Assembly: GCA_026724425.1 (NCBI GenBank)
Contig: JAIUCV010001126.1
Location: 62,001 to 126,000, forward strand
Source of the DNA: Erythrophleum ivorense
Lineage: Eukaryota > Streptophyta > Magnoliopsida > Fabales > Fabaceae
Direction of reading: 5' to 3'
Length of the DNA stretch: 64,000 bases
Shown here: in pieces, positions 35,331 to 44,030 of the stretch
Layout of the letters: every line of letters begins with the position of its first letter
How positions within the stretch are numbered: the first letter of the stretch is position 1
Made by a program: the position numbers and the translations under genes
Notes under the pieces: model-generated
What the model saw: the letters and a program-made list of their open reading frames with translations, nothing else
Database searches by the model: none
Told to the model about the DNA's origin: nothing

Positions 35331-35626
35331 TGATATAGGATTCCTTAGTAAACCTTTAGAAATCAGAATTGATGTTCCTTAAACACCTATTCTGCACTCA
35401 ATTGCAAAGAATATTTGATTGAAGGATAGATTCTCAGCTAACATAGCTTAACGTAACTAGTAGATAAGAGAAGAAGAGATTTTTTGAATTGTTCTAATTG
35501 TTCTATGAAGATGACTTACAACTCTTTATATAAGAAAAGCAAAACCGACTTAAGCAAAACTTAAAAACCAGAAAAGGAAATAAACCAAATATATGGCTCT
35601 TGTATAATGTAAATAATCCTATATCA
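35331..35626 (-). repeat. LTR of the Ty3/gypsy element (3' LTR)
   Basis: The 296-bp LTR starts TGATATAGGATT and ends AATCCTATATCA, a perfect 12-bp terminal inverted repeat with the universal TG...CA ends. It is followed by a polypurine tract (on the minus strand, AAATGGGGGAGATT just before TGATATAGG). The opposite LTR is absent. Its left neighbour GTCTT would be one copy of the 5-bp target duplication, but the other copy is lost. Confidence 0.85.
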
Positions 35627-35654
35627 AATCTCCCCCATTTGAAAAACCTTGACC

Positions 35655-36386
35655 TCAAGGTTCAAAAGTTGGAAACCTCTTTTGTAAATCGAAAAGCAAT
35701 TCCCATGTAGCCTCTTCTTCAGGTAAGTGAGACCATTTAACCAGAACAATTGTTGCTGCTCGACCTTGTCGTTGGACCATCTTGCGTTCCAAGATACATT
35801 CGGGTTCTTGGAGTAACACATCGGGGACCGAATTAGGAAGTGCAGTAGACGATGTAAGAGCTCCCACCTGTAGTTTTAACTGGGAAACATGAAACACAGG
35901 GTGTATGTGTGAGGAAGCCGGAAGTTGTAGTCGATACGCAACAGCTCCACATTTGTCGAGGACTTTGTGTGGACCAAAGTACTTTGGGCTGAGCTTTTGG
36001 TTGGAACGCAAGACTACTGATTGTTGGCGGTAAGGTTGGAGCTTGACATAAACATAATCACCAATGTCAAAGCTTCTCTCTGTGCGATGTTGATCGGCAA
36101 AACGTTTCAACCTGTGCTGAGCTCGAAGAAGATGAAATTTAAGGAGCAATATCATATTTTCACGTTCTTGTAAACTCTTAGCTACCACTGCAACCTTTGA
36201 TTCTCCTGGAAGATAAGGCAAGTGTTGTGGTGGCAATTGACCACAAACAGCTTCAAAAGGCGTCATTTGAGTAGCGGTATGAAAAGAGGTATTATACCAA
36301 AACTCAGCGAGAGGTAGCCATTTACTCCATAAATGGGGACGATCACTACACATGCAACGCAAATATGTTTCCAAACAACGATTCAC
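35655..36386 (-). pseudogene. integrase C-terminal part with chromodomain (gypsy)
   Basis: Encodes the end of the integrase core (WLPLAEFWYNTSFHTATQMT), the GPY/F-like segment (KLSPKYFGPHKVLDKCG) and a terminal chromodomain-like module (VLVKWSHLPEEEATWE). The chromodomain marks the chromovirus branch of Ty3/gypsy, where it is thought to steer integration to marked chromatin. The upstream catalytic half is in another frame because of a frameshift, and a stop lies near 36461. Confidence 0.85.
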
Positions 36387-36613
36387 AACCTCTGTTTGGC
36401 CATCACTTTGAGGATGATAGGCGGTAGAGTAGTTCAGGGCAACACCTTGAAGGCTGAAAAGTTATCTCCAAAATTCACTAAGAAAAACAGCATCTCTGTC
36501 ACTTACTATAGAGCGAGGAAGACCGTGAAGCTTGAATATATTATCCAAGAACGCTTGAGCCACAGAAGCCGCTGTATAAGGGTGGGAAAGAGCAATGAAG
36601 TGTGCGGCCTTAC

Positions 36614-37147
36614 TCAGACGATCCACCACCACAAAATCACTGTTTTGCCAAAAGATTTAGGTAACCCATCGATAAAGTCCATGGAGATGTCAGACCATAT
36701 TGTATCAGGGATCGGTAGAGGCTGAAGTAAACCCGGAGAAGCGGCCGGATCATACTTACATTGTTGACAAACAGGGCAAGCTCGTATGAAAGCTTGAATA
36801 TCTTTAGACATTCCTTTCCAGTAGAATAACCCTTTCACGCGTTGATGCGTAACATCACGACCATAATGTCCACCACTCCCAGAACTATGTAACCAATCCA
36901 AAATTTTACCTCGCAGAAGAGGAGTATGAGGAACAACGATCTTGCTCTTTCTCCTTAAGATATTTTGAGTCCAAGAGTAGTGCTTTTTAGCCTGTGGTTT
37001 GAGCTTCAGTTCATTAATTAACTCCTTAAGCTCCAAATCTGAATCATAACCAGCCCGAATCTGTTGAATAAAATCGCACTCGAGAACAGACATAGCCATG
37101 TTGAGTATCTCGGCTCCTTCAATCCGTGATAATGCATCAGCAACCAA
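36614..37147 (-). pseudogene. integrase N-terminal part (gypsy)
   Basis: Contains the end of the RNase H connection (ADALSR), the HHCC zinc-binding region (HSSGSGGHYGRD ... CPVCQQCK) and the first catalytic Asp motif (DISMDFIDGLPKS). The frame collapses after KTVIL into WWWIV, where one base is out of step. A stop codon separates it from the RNase H frame upstream, about 37149-37151. Confidence 0.85.
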
Positions 37148-37150
37148 GTT

Positions 37151-38040
37151 TTATTTCCCTTGTTTGTATTGAATTTCATAATCAAATTCCAGCAATTTAG
37201 GGAGCCACTGTTGTTGAATCGGAGTATTCAAGCGCTGCTCCAAGAGATATTTTAAGCTTCTTTGATCTGTCTTAATCACAAAGTGTCCTGTAAGAAGGTA
37301 ATGGCGCCACTTTTGAACAGCAAAGACAACGGCCAATAACTCTTTTTCGTAGATGGAGAGAAACAGTTGTTTTCCTTTCAAGTGTCTACTAATGTAGGCC
37401 AAAGGGTGACCGTCTTGCATCAAAACTGCGCCAATTCCCTGACTGCAGGCATCAGTTTCTACAACAAAAGGTTTGTCAAACCGTGGCAAAGCCAAAACAG
37501 GGGCGATACACAACGCTGCTTTTAAACCATCAAAAGCAGTTTGAGCTTCAGGAGACCACGAGAAAGAGTCTTTCTTCGTCAGGGCGGTTAAGGGTCGTGC
37601 AATGGTGCCAAAGCTCCGAACAAAACGACGATAATAACCAGCTAACCCCAAGAATCCGCGGAGTTGTTTGAGATTCTTTGGGACGGGCCATTCATTAACT
37701 GCCTTAACCTTGCTAGGGTCAGTGGAGATACCCTTTGCTTCGATGTAGTGACCTAGATACTCCACCCGTTCTGTAGCAAAGATACATTTGCTCTCCTTAG
37801 AAAATAAGTTGTTAGTCCGCATCAACTCAAACACACGGCGAAGGTGACGTTCGTGAGACTCTAGTGAAGGACTATAGACCAAGATGTCATCAAAAAAAAT
37901 GAGAACAAACTTGCGTAAGAAACTCTGAAAAACAGAGGTCATCAAGCCTTGAAACGTAGCAGGTGCATTCGTAAGTCCAAAAGGCATGACAAGATATTCA
38001 TAATGGCCACCATGTGTTTTGAAAGCTGTTTTATGAATAT
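37151..38040 (-). pseudogene. reverse transcriptase C-terminal part and RNase H (gypsy)
   Basis: Carries RT motifs (MPFGLTNAPATFQ, FFDDILVYS, LGHYIEAKGI) and an RNase H domain (VVETDACSQGIGAVLMQDG, LLAVVFAVQKWRHYL). It is continuous with the segment 38833-38910 (YSKIDLRAGYHQVRMDP) once the palindromic insertion is disregarded; the two flanks abut at the GCAGG target duplication. Confidence 0.88.
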
Positions 38041-38046
38041 CGCAGG

Positions 38047-38827
38047 TGTAACAGTCCGTCTCCGGGCCCACTGCCCACGGCACTGCCAGCGCTGCAGCAC
38101 TATACACCCCAACCCCTCTGGTGTACACGGCCACAGCCAGCTGTACCAACCTAGGTTGTTGGTGAGGTTCGAACTCCCTACCTCACCCTTTAAGTAGCCT
38201 TCCCACATAGAAGCTACCACCAATTGACCTGCAGATCAATTGGTGGTAGCTTCCATGTGGGAAGGCTACTTAAAGGGTGAGGTAGGGAGTTCGAACCTCA
38301 CCAACAACCTAGGTTGGTACAGCTGGCTGTGGCCGTGTACACCAGAGGGGTTGGGGTGTATAGTGCTGCAGCGCTGGCAGTGCCGTGGGCAGTGGGCCCG
38401 GAGACGGACTGTTACAAAAAAGTGCACTTTTTTGTAACAGTCCGGGCTCACCCAGAGTCAACACTCAAAGGCTCCCCGCAGGGCCATCCGACCTGTTATG
38501 GGCTGCAGCCCAATACACCCCAACCCCTCTGGTGTATAAGGCCCACAGCCACTATACCAACCTAGGTTGTTGGTGAGACTCGAACCTGAGACCTCACCCT
38601 TTAAGTAGCCTTCCCACATGGAAGCTACCACCAATTGATCTGCAGATCAATTGGTGGTAGCTTCCATGTGGGAAGGCTACTTAAAGGGTGAGGTAGGGAG
38701 TTCGAACCTCACCAACAACCTAGGTTGGTACAGCTGGCTGTGGCCGTGTACACCAGAGGGGTTGGGGTGTATAGTGCTGCAGCGCTGGCAGTGCCGTGGG
38801 CAGTGGGCCCGGAGACGGACTGTTACA
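38047..38827. mobile_element. compound palindromic (foldback) insertion in gypsy RT
   Basis: Two palindromic units back to back: 38047-38416 (370 bp) and 38433-38827 (395 bp), joined by the 16-bp AAAAAAGTGCACTTTT. Each starts TGTAACAGTCC and ends GGACTGTTACA. In the first unit the two arms mirror each other around CTGCAG (38229-38234) with only a few mismatches and no length change. The whole insertion is flanked by GCAGG at 38042-38046 and 38828-38832, and RT coding continues across. Each arm carries a tRNA B-box-like GAGTTCGAACCTC or, in one arm, GGTTCGAGTCT. TG...CA ends plus a 5-bp duplication are LTR-retroelement traits; long near-perfect inverted arms are not. No protein frame of its own is credible. 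Confidence 0.85.
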
Positions 38828-38832
38828 GCAGG

Positions 38833-39899
38833 GATCCATTCGCACTTGGTGATAGCCAGCTCGCAAATCGATCTTGGAATAAATGACAGAGCCACCCAAT
38901 TCATCCATTAAGGTCTTCGATTAACGGAATAGGAAAGCGATCCTTGACAGTCATGTTGTTGAGACCACGATAGTCGACACAAAGATGCCATGAGCCGTCT
39001 TTATTTTTGACCAAAACCACCGGAGAAGCGTAAGAGCTAGAGCTTGCTTGAATTGTACCAGCAGCTAACATCTCCTGCACTATTTTATCGATCTCATTCT
39101 TCTGATGAATAGCATAGCGATAGGGTCGTTGGTTTACAGGGTTGGAACCGTCGAGCAAGGGAATCTTGTGGTTATGATTTTGGCGAAAAGGTGGTAAAGT
39201 GGTTGGTTCCATGAAAATATCACGGAAGTCATCAAGAAGATGCTGGATGTCAGAACAGAGGGGCTCTGTAGTTGATGATGCGTCCAACGAAGATAACGAA
39301 ACCTGGTCATTATGACAATAATCTTGGACATAGATCATTGCTAATTGGACATCTGATTCACGAAGTTTATTGAGTTTAGCTGCTTTTATTTGACGAATTG
39401 AGCCGTCCTTGATACCATGGAGTAAAACCTTTGTGTGACCATACTTGAATCCCATCTCCAGCTTCTGGAAATCCCACGTGATGGGGCCTAACGTGGCTAA
39501 CCATTGGACACCTAACACAATGTCACAGCCTCCAAGTGGAATAACCATGAAATCTGCTTGAAACAAGGTGTGCTGAAAGTACCACTGAAACTTATCAGTT
39601 TTACCGTTAACCGGGAGTCGACGACCATCAGCGACGGAAACACGCGAAAGACCCGAGGTTTGAATAACACAACCCAATTTGGCAGCTGCCTGAGGACTGA
39701 TGAAGTTGTGGGTTGAGCCGGAATCAATGAGAACAAACAAAGCTCGTTTGCCATGCATTCCTTTGACACGCATTGTCTTGTAATCGGAGATACCAGCGAC
39801 GGCATTCACGGATATTTGAGCAACTTCCCCCGTCTGCTCGTCTGTAACTTGTGCATCAAGGTGTTCGTCATCGGAGTCGTCATCCTCCGTAGTGAGCAT
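38833..39899 (-). pseudogene. gypsy protease and reverse transcriptase N-terminal part
   Basis: Encodes an aspartic protease active site (LIDSGSTHNFIS), GGCDIVLGVQWLATLG, and the RT start (PYRYAIHQKNEIDKIV, ASPVVLVKNKDGSWHLCVDY). A small frame break lies near 38901 between PIPLIEDL and the following DELGGSVIYSKIDLRAGY. Gag is missing beyond 39899. Confidence 0.88.
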
Positions 39900-39949
39900 A
39901 TATAACTAAGTCCTCTTATGCACCTTAAGAAAGTGCTCAGGAGTTTATT

Positions 39950-40319
39950 TGTAACAATCCGTCTCCGGGTCCACTACCCACGGCACTGCCAGCGCTGCAG
40001 CACGATACACCCCAACCCCTCTGGTGTACACGGCCACAGCCAGCTGTACCAACCTAGGTTGTTGGTGAGGTTCGAACTCCCTACCTCACCCTTTAAGTAG
40101 CCTTCCCTCATGGAAGCTACCACCAATTGACCTGCAGATCAATTGGTGGTAGCTTCCATGAGGGAAGGCTACTTAAAGGGTGAGGTAGGGAGTTCGAACC
40201 TCACCAACAACCTAGGTTGGTACAGCTGGCCGTGGCCGTGTACACCAGAGGGGTTGGGGTGTATCGTGCTGCAGCGCTGGCAGTGCCGTGGGTAGTGGAC
40301 CCGGAGACGGACTGTTACA
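39950..40319. mobile_element. third palindromic unit, 370 bp, in gypsy 5' region
   Basis: Starts TGTAACAATCC, ends GGACTGTTACA, and is exactly as long as the unit at 38047-38416. It is a near-perfect palindrome about CTGCAG, with the same arm sequence but its own shared differences in both arms (CGATACACC / GGTGTATCG, CCCTCATGG / CCATGAGGG). It sits just before the protease frame and marks where the gypsy coding stops. Arms mutated in matching pairs show that the two halves are kept alike. Confidence 0.85.
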
Positions 40320-40663
40320 AAAAAAGTGCACTTAAAGGGTGAGGTCTCAGGTTCGAGTCTCACCAACAACCTAGGTTGGTATAGTGGCTGTGGGCCTTAT
40401 ACACCAGAGGGGTTGGTGTGTATTGGGCTGCAGCCCATAACAGCGCCGGGCTGGTAGGAGTGCCGGTGGGGCCAGAGCCAGCGGGGCCGGGCTGTTACAT
40501 AAAAGTGCACTTTTTTTGTAACAGTCCGGGCTCACCACTCAAGGGCTCCCACTCATGGGCCATCCGGCACTGTTATGGGCTGCAGCCCAATATACCCCAA
40601 CCCCTCTGGTGTATAAGGCCCACAGCCACTCATGGGCCATCCGGCACTGTTATTTTTCTTCAT
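40320..40663. mobile_element. truncated remnants of further palindromic units
   Basis: After AAAAAAGTGCAC (40320-40331) the sequence jumps into the middle of a right arm (TTAAAGGGTGAGGTCTCAGG) that runs to TGTTACA at 40493-40499. A tail-to-tail junction (AAAAGTGCACTTTTTT) follows, then a left arm starting TGTAACAGTCC at 40517. That arm breaks off near 40625 and is followed by a second copy of CACTCATGGGCCATCCGGCA (also at 40553). Methyltransferase intron 3 sequence resumes at about 40664. These arms belong to a variant subgroup, like the left arm of the unit at 38433. Confidence 0.75.
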
Positions 40664-41577
40664 CCCTCTTAGCTAAGTCATTTGTTTGTGTAGGAGTCCA
40701 TTAGTTTCATTTTTATATGAAAGAGGTTGGCGAGACAACTTCAAGCGAAGTGGTTTCCCTGGTGCAGAAGAAGAGGTACATACACAACAAAACAAAACAC
40801 CTTTGTTTGGTCTTCCATTTGTTCGTTCTTTATGGTCTTGATACTTTTTTGAAAATGCAGTTTAGAATGGCTGAGGAATACTTCAAAGAAGCACAAGGTG
40901 GAGTTCTTGTGGATGTTAGTTGTGGAAGCGGTTTGTTCTCAAGGAAATTTGCAAAGTCTGGCAAGTACTCTTGCGTGGTTGCTCTCGACTACTCTGAAAA
41001 CATGCTTCGTCAGTGCAATGAGTTCATCAAGAACGATGATACTTTCGAGAGCTCGACGAATATAGCCGTTGTGAGGGCAGACGTCTCTCGCCTCCCTTTC
41101 CCTTCGGGTTCTGTTGATGCAGTTCATGCTGGTGCTGCCTTGCACTGTTGGCCTTCTCCTACAAACGCCGTAAGTTCTGATATAACTTCACAAGTGTTTG
41201 AAATATGTTGCAATGTTCATTTGTGTTTTTTTTTTTTTTTTTTGTGTTTTCAAGATTGCTGAGATATGTCGTGTTCTGAGAAGTGGAGGTGTGTTTGTTG
41301 GGACGACGTTTCTGAGATACAGTCCTTCGACTCCATGGATTATACGGCCTTTTCAGTCGGTAAAGAGAATGACGAGGATCAAAGTGGCTAATTCTGTTCA
41401 ACTTCTTGGATTTTGATCTTCATAGTTTTGGATTTCTTGTTTTGCAGAGGATTCTGCAGAGCTACAACTACTTGATGCAGGATGAGATCAAGGATGTGTG
41501 TACATCATGCGGTCTCACAGATTACACAGATGTTATTGATGATTCGTTTATTATGTTTACTGCTCGCAAGCCATAGA
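40664..41577 (+). pseudogene. 3' half of methyltransferase gene, second copy
   Basis: Exons 4-7 and introns of the intact gene are repeated almost without change: exon 4 at 40694-40775, exon 5 at 40861-41169, exon 6 at about 41256-41360, exon 7 at 41449-41577. Differences are limited to poly(T) length and single bases such as CTTTATAG/CTTCATAG in intron 6. The SAM-binding exon is intact, but exons 1-3 (transit peptide and Cys pairs) are gone, replaced by gypsy and palindromic elements. It could still be transcribed from inside those elements, but without them it cannot make the full protein. Confidence 0.88.
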
Positions 41578-42004
41578 GAAATGCTCTTTGCTCCTTGTTC
41601 ATGTAACTAAAAATCTCATATAGTACTTTTATAATTCACAGTACAAAAGAATAGTAACAAAAAGGTTGAATTGAGTGAGTGATAGATATATCATTATTGT
41701 TGAGCAAACTTGGTTATTATGTTAGACTCAAGGAGTAAGAAAAATCAAAACTTTGGGTTGCAATGGATCTCTAACGCTCCCGTACAAGAAAACAGAACAA
41801 GATAATGGAAGTGATAGTTGATATCTAAGAACAGAATCCAAACCAATAACATCTTCTATTACTAAGACTCAAAACCCACAATAGTAGTTTCATCAGCACA
41901 AAATTTAACTCAATCTTGAAGTTATAAAGGAAAGAAGAAATGAACAGAATGAGATGAATCAGCTCCAGATCAGCTTCTGCTGTATCTGTTGCAGTAGCCA
42001 AGCC

Positions 42005-42161
42005 TTAGACAGCTTCTGCTGTCTCATGCTTCCTCTTGTCAGAATCTTTGTCCTTGCGACATCGGAAATGGAAAAACTGAAGCAGAATCTGCAACAAAGA
42101 ATAAAAAGGAAATTAGAGATCAGATCAGTGAACAAGAAAGTAATCAAAGATCATGAAGGTG

Positions 42162-42216
<55 letters not shown>

Positions 42217-44030
42217 TGTATACAAGAAAATCAAGCACAACACATCCTCCTGCATCAACAAGCCATGGTAGATTCGGTGCAAGTTTTATCCACTCAACGC
42301 TGTTTACAAGTATGCTGCAACCAAACAACAAGAAAGGGTTTTAGAGGTTCCACCAGAGGTTCTTTAGATTCGAAGCAAGTAAAAATTATCGATCTTTTAC
42401 CTTCCTACATAAGTCATATTACCAACTAATGCAAAGAAGAACATCAATGGATTCAACCCCTCAACATGTCCTCTTCTCATATTGAGACATATTTGAGGAA
42501 GCCTTCCACCCATGTAAATGGCTGCCATTGCCCAACCTAACAACATTCCTATTTTGCTGTTCTCTCCACCGCTATGTTCTGTTAAGTTGCCGCTAGTAAC
42601 CTGAATAAGAACACAAATTTACACCAACATTCAGTTGTTTTATACATTAAGAATGTGTGACTGATTAATTTAGTTCGCTGAAGACCATAGACTCAAAATG
42701 GACAAACTCATGTGGGACTTTAAGGGTACCTGCAAAAGCTTTCTTGCTGCACTAACCACAAATACTCTATCTCTCTCCCCCAAAGCCATTGTTCTTGATT
42801 CACTTAGCAAATTGGGAACGTTGAACGTTCCAAGAAACAGGAATACCGAGACCTATACGAGAGAAATCAAAATGTACAAAGAAAAAGTTCAGTAATGAAA
42901 CCGCTTAGAATTGAGAAATCAAAAGCCAGGCATTTTGAAAAAAGGCTAACCACGCATAGCATTGATTTGGTTGAAGGAGGCAATGAAGGAGGTGAGGCAT
43001 TCTCGGGAAGCAAGGGCTCTTCAAGAGTCGGTTCACTTTGACCACGAGCCATTCTCTGAGCTAAGACAGATCCAGCTGGTGGTGTATGACTACTCGATAG
43101 AGATCTTGCCGACCTGACAAAACAAAAACACACAAAAACTTGTAAACAAATTTCTTGCTTAAAAATATAACTTTCACAATTGCTAGAGAATCTAAATGGC
43201 ATCATTACGTGTAAAATAGTTCCCTTCCGGTAAAACTACTCCGATGACTCCCAGGAATCATACTGATAGGTGTGGTTTGACCGCCACCATGAGCAGTATC
43301 AGAGCAGCTATTCCTCCATCTCGCCGGAATTTTTGCATCGCTGCTTATGTTTGATAAACGTTCTGCCTCAACCTACAACCAAACCATACATAGCCAAGCT
43401 GTTTTAGTATTTACACATAAGTAAGAGACTTGAGAATACTAATGAAATAGTATACCATTTGATTTCTTCTGGTTTTCAACCGAGGGTAGATATGGCCGTA
43501 ATATATAGATTGAACAAAGAGAACCGATGTAGTCACTGTATACAACTACAAAAAAATCGAAATATGATCAAGCAAAGAAAGAAACAAACATTGTAAGAAA
43601 ATTACTCTTTTGTAAATTACCAGGGCCGTGTAGAATTGTGTTGGAAGCTGCAAAAAGGATTTGGAAATTCAGAGTTAGCTAAAGATAATCAAACAAGATT
43701 GAAGAAACTTGGGTTTCTGAAAGATTTACTCACAGTAGCTGGTTCCATCAAGCAGCCTAGAAGATTGAAGATATCACTACACAGCAAAACCAGTTCCCAT
43801 TTAAACCAAAGTTTGTTCGATATAGAGGAACATGTATAATAAGAAGCTAATGTGTTTTGATCATATTACCCGATGATCCATGTCGTTAAGAAGGCAATAG
43901 AGAGACCTTCAGTGGACTTCTCACTGTAATTAGTCATAATCTGAGGTATCTCCGCAACACCCCAACTGATAACACTGATGACACCAAGAGATAGTGACAG
44001 TTCATCTCTCACACTGCTATGGAGGAACAT
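42005..44030 (-). CDS. PQ-loop repeat membrane protein, At2g41050 type
   Basis: Ten minus-strand exons: 43870-44030, 43734-43776, 43621-43647, 43456-43545, 43209-43372, 42951-43113, 42730-42852, 42401-42600, 42224-42314 and 42005-42088, giving about 381 residues. It has two PQ-loop repeats: WGVAEIPQIMTNYSEKSTEG near the N terminus and MGGRLPQICLNMRRGHVEGL in exon 8. Each sits in hydrophobic helices, as in the seven-helix lysosomal/vacuolar amino-acid exporters (cystinosin/PQLC2 type). A long polar Ser-rich loop encoded by exons 5-6 separates the halves. A vacuolar amino-acid transporter role is inferred from the family. A (GA)n tract lies in the last intron. It converges on methyltransferase copy 2, and a broken 5' copy lies at 32.4 kb. 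Confidence 0.92.
42165..42213. repeat. (GA)n microsatellite in PQ-loop gene intron
   Basis: About 24 GA dinucleotides (CT on the coding strand) lie in the last intron, just downstream of the exon 9 donor. No function is implied. Confidence 0.95.

Larger units (their letters stand above)
35627..39949 (-). mobile_element. decayed Ty3/gypsy chromovirus-type retrotransposon, 5' truncated
   Basis: Minus-strand pol region in the Ty3/gypsy order protease, reverse transcriptase, RNase H, integrase. Protease (DSGSTHNFIS) and the first RT part lie in 38901-39899. RT continues with the catalytic FFDDILVYS and RNase H (VETDACSQGIGAVL) in 37151-38040. The integrase zinc region (HxnH..CPVCQQC) lies in 36614-37147, and the integrase end plus a chromodomain-like C terminus (ILERKMV..VLVKWSHLP) in 35655-36386. 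The element is dead: gag and the 5' LTR are missing, RT is interrupted by the palindromic insertion at 38047-38827, stops interrupt the frame near 37150 and 36461, and there is a frameshift near 36632. It inserted into methyltransferase copy 2. Confidence 0.9.

Noticed and set aside
38240..38911. open frames within the palindromic units (MVVASMWEGYLKGEVG...)
   Set aside because: The same frame appears on both strands because the DNA is self-complementary, and it runs through the B-box-like region. It is a by-product of the repeat, not a protein.
40320..40520. Cassandra-type TRIM (5S rRNA in LTR) as explanation of TGTAACA...TGTTACA units
   Set aside because: No recognisable 5S rRNA internal promoter is present, and Cassandra LTRs are not palindromic. 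A different TRIM remains possible.
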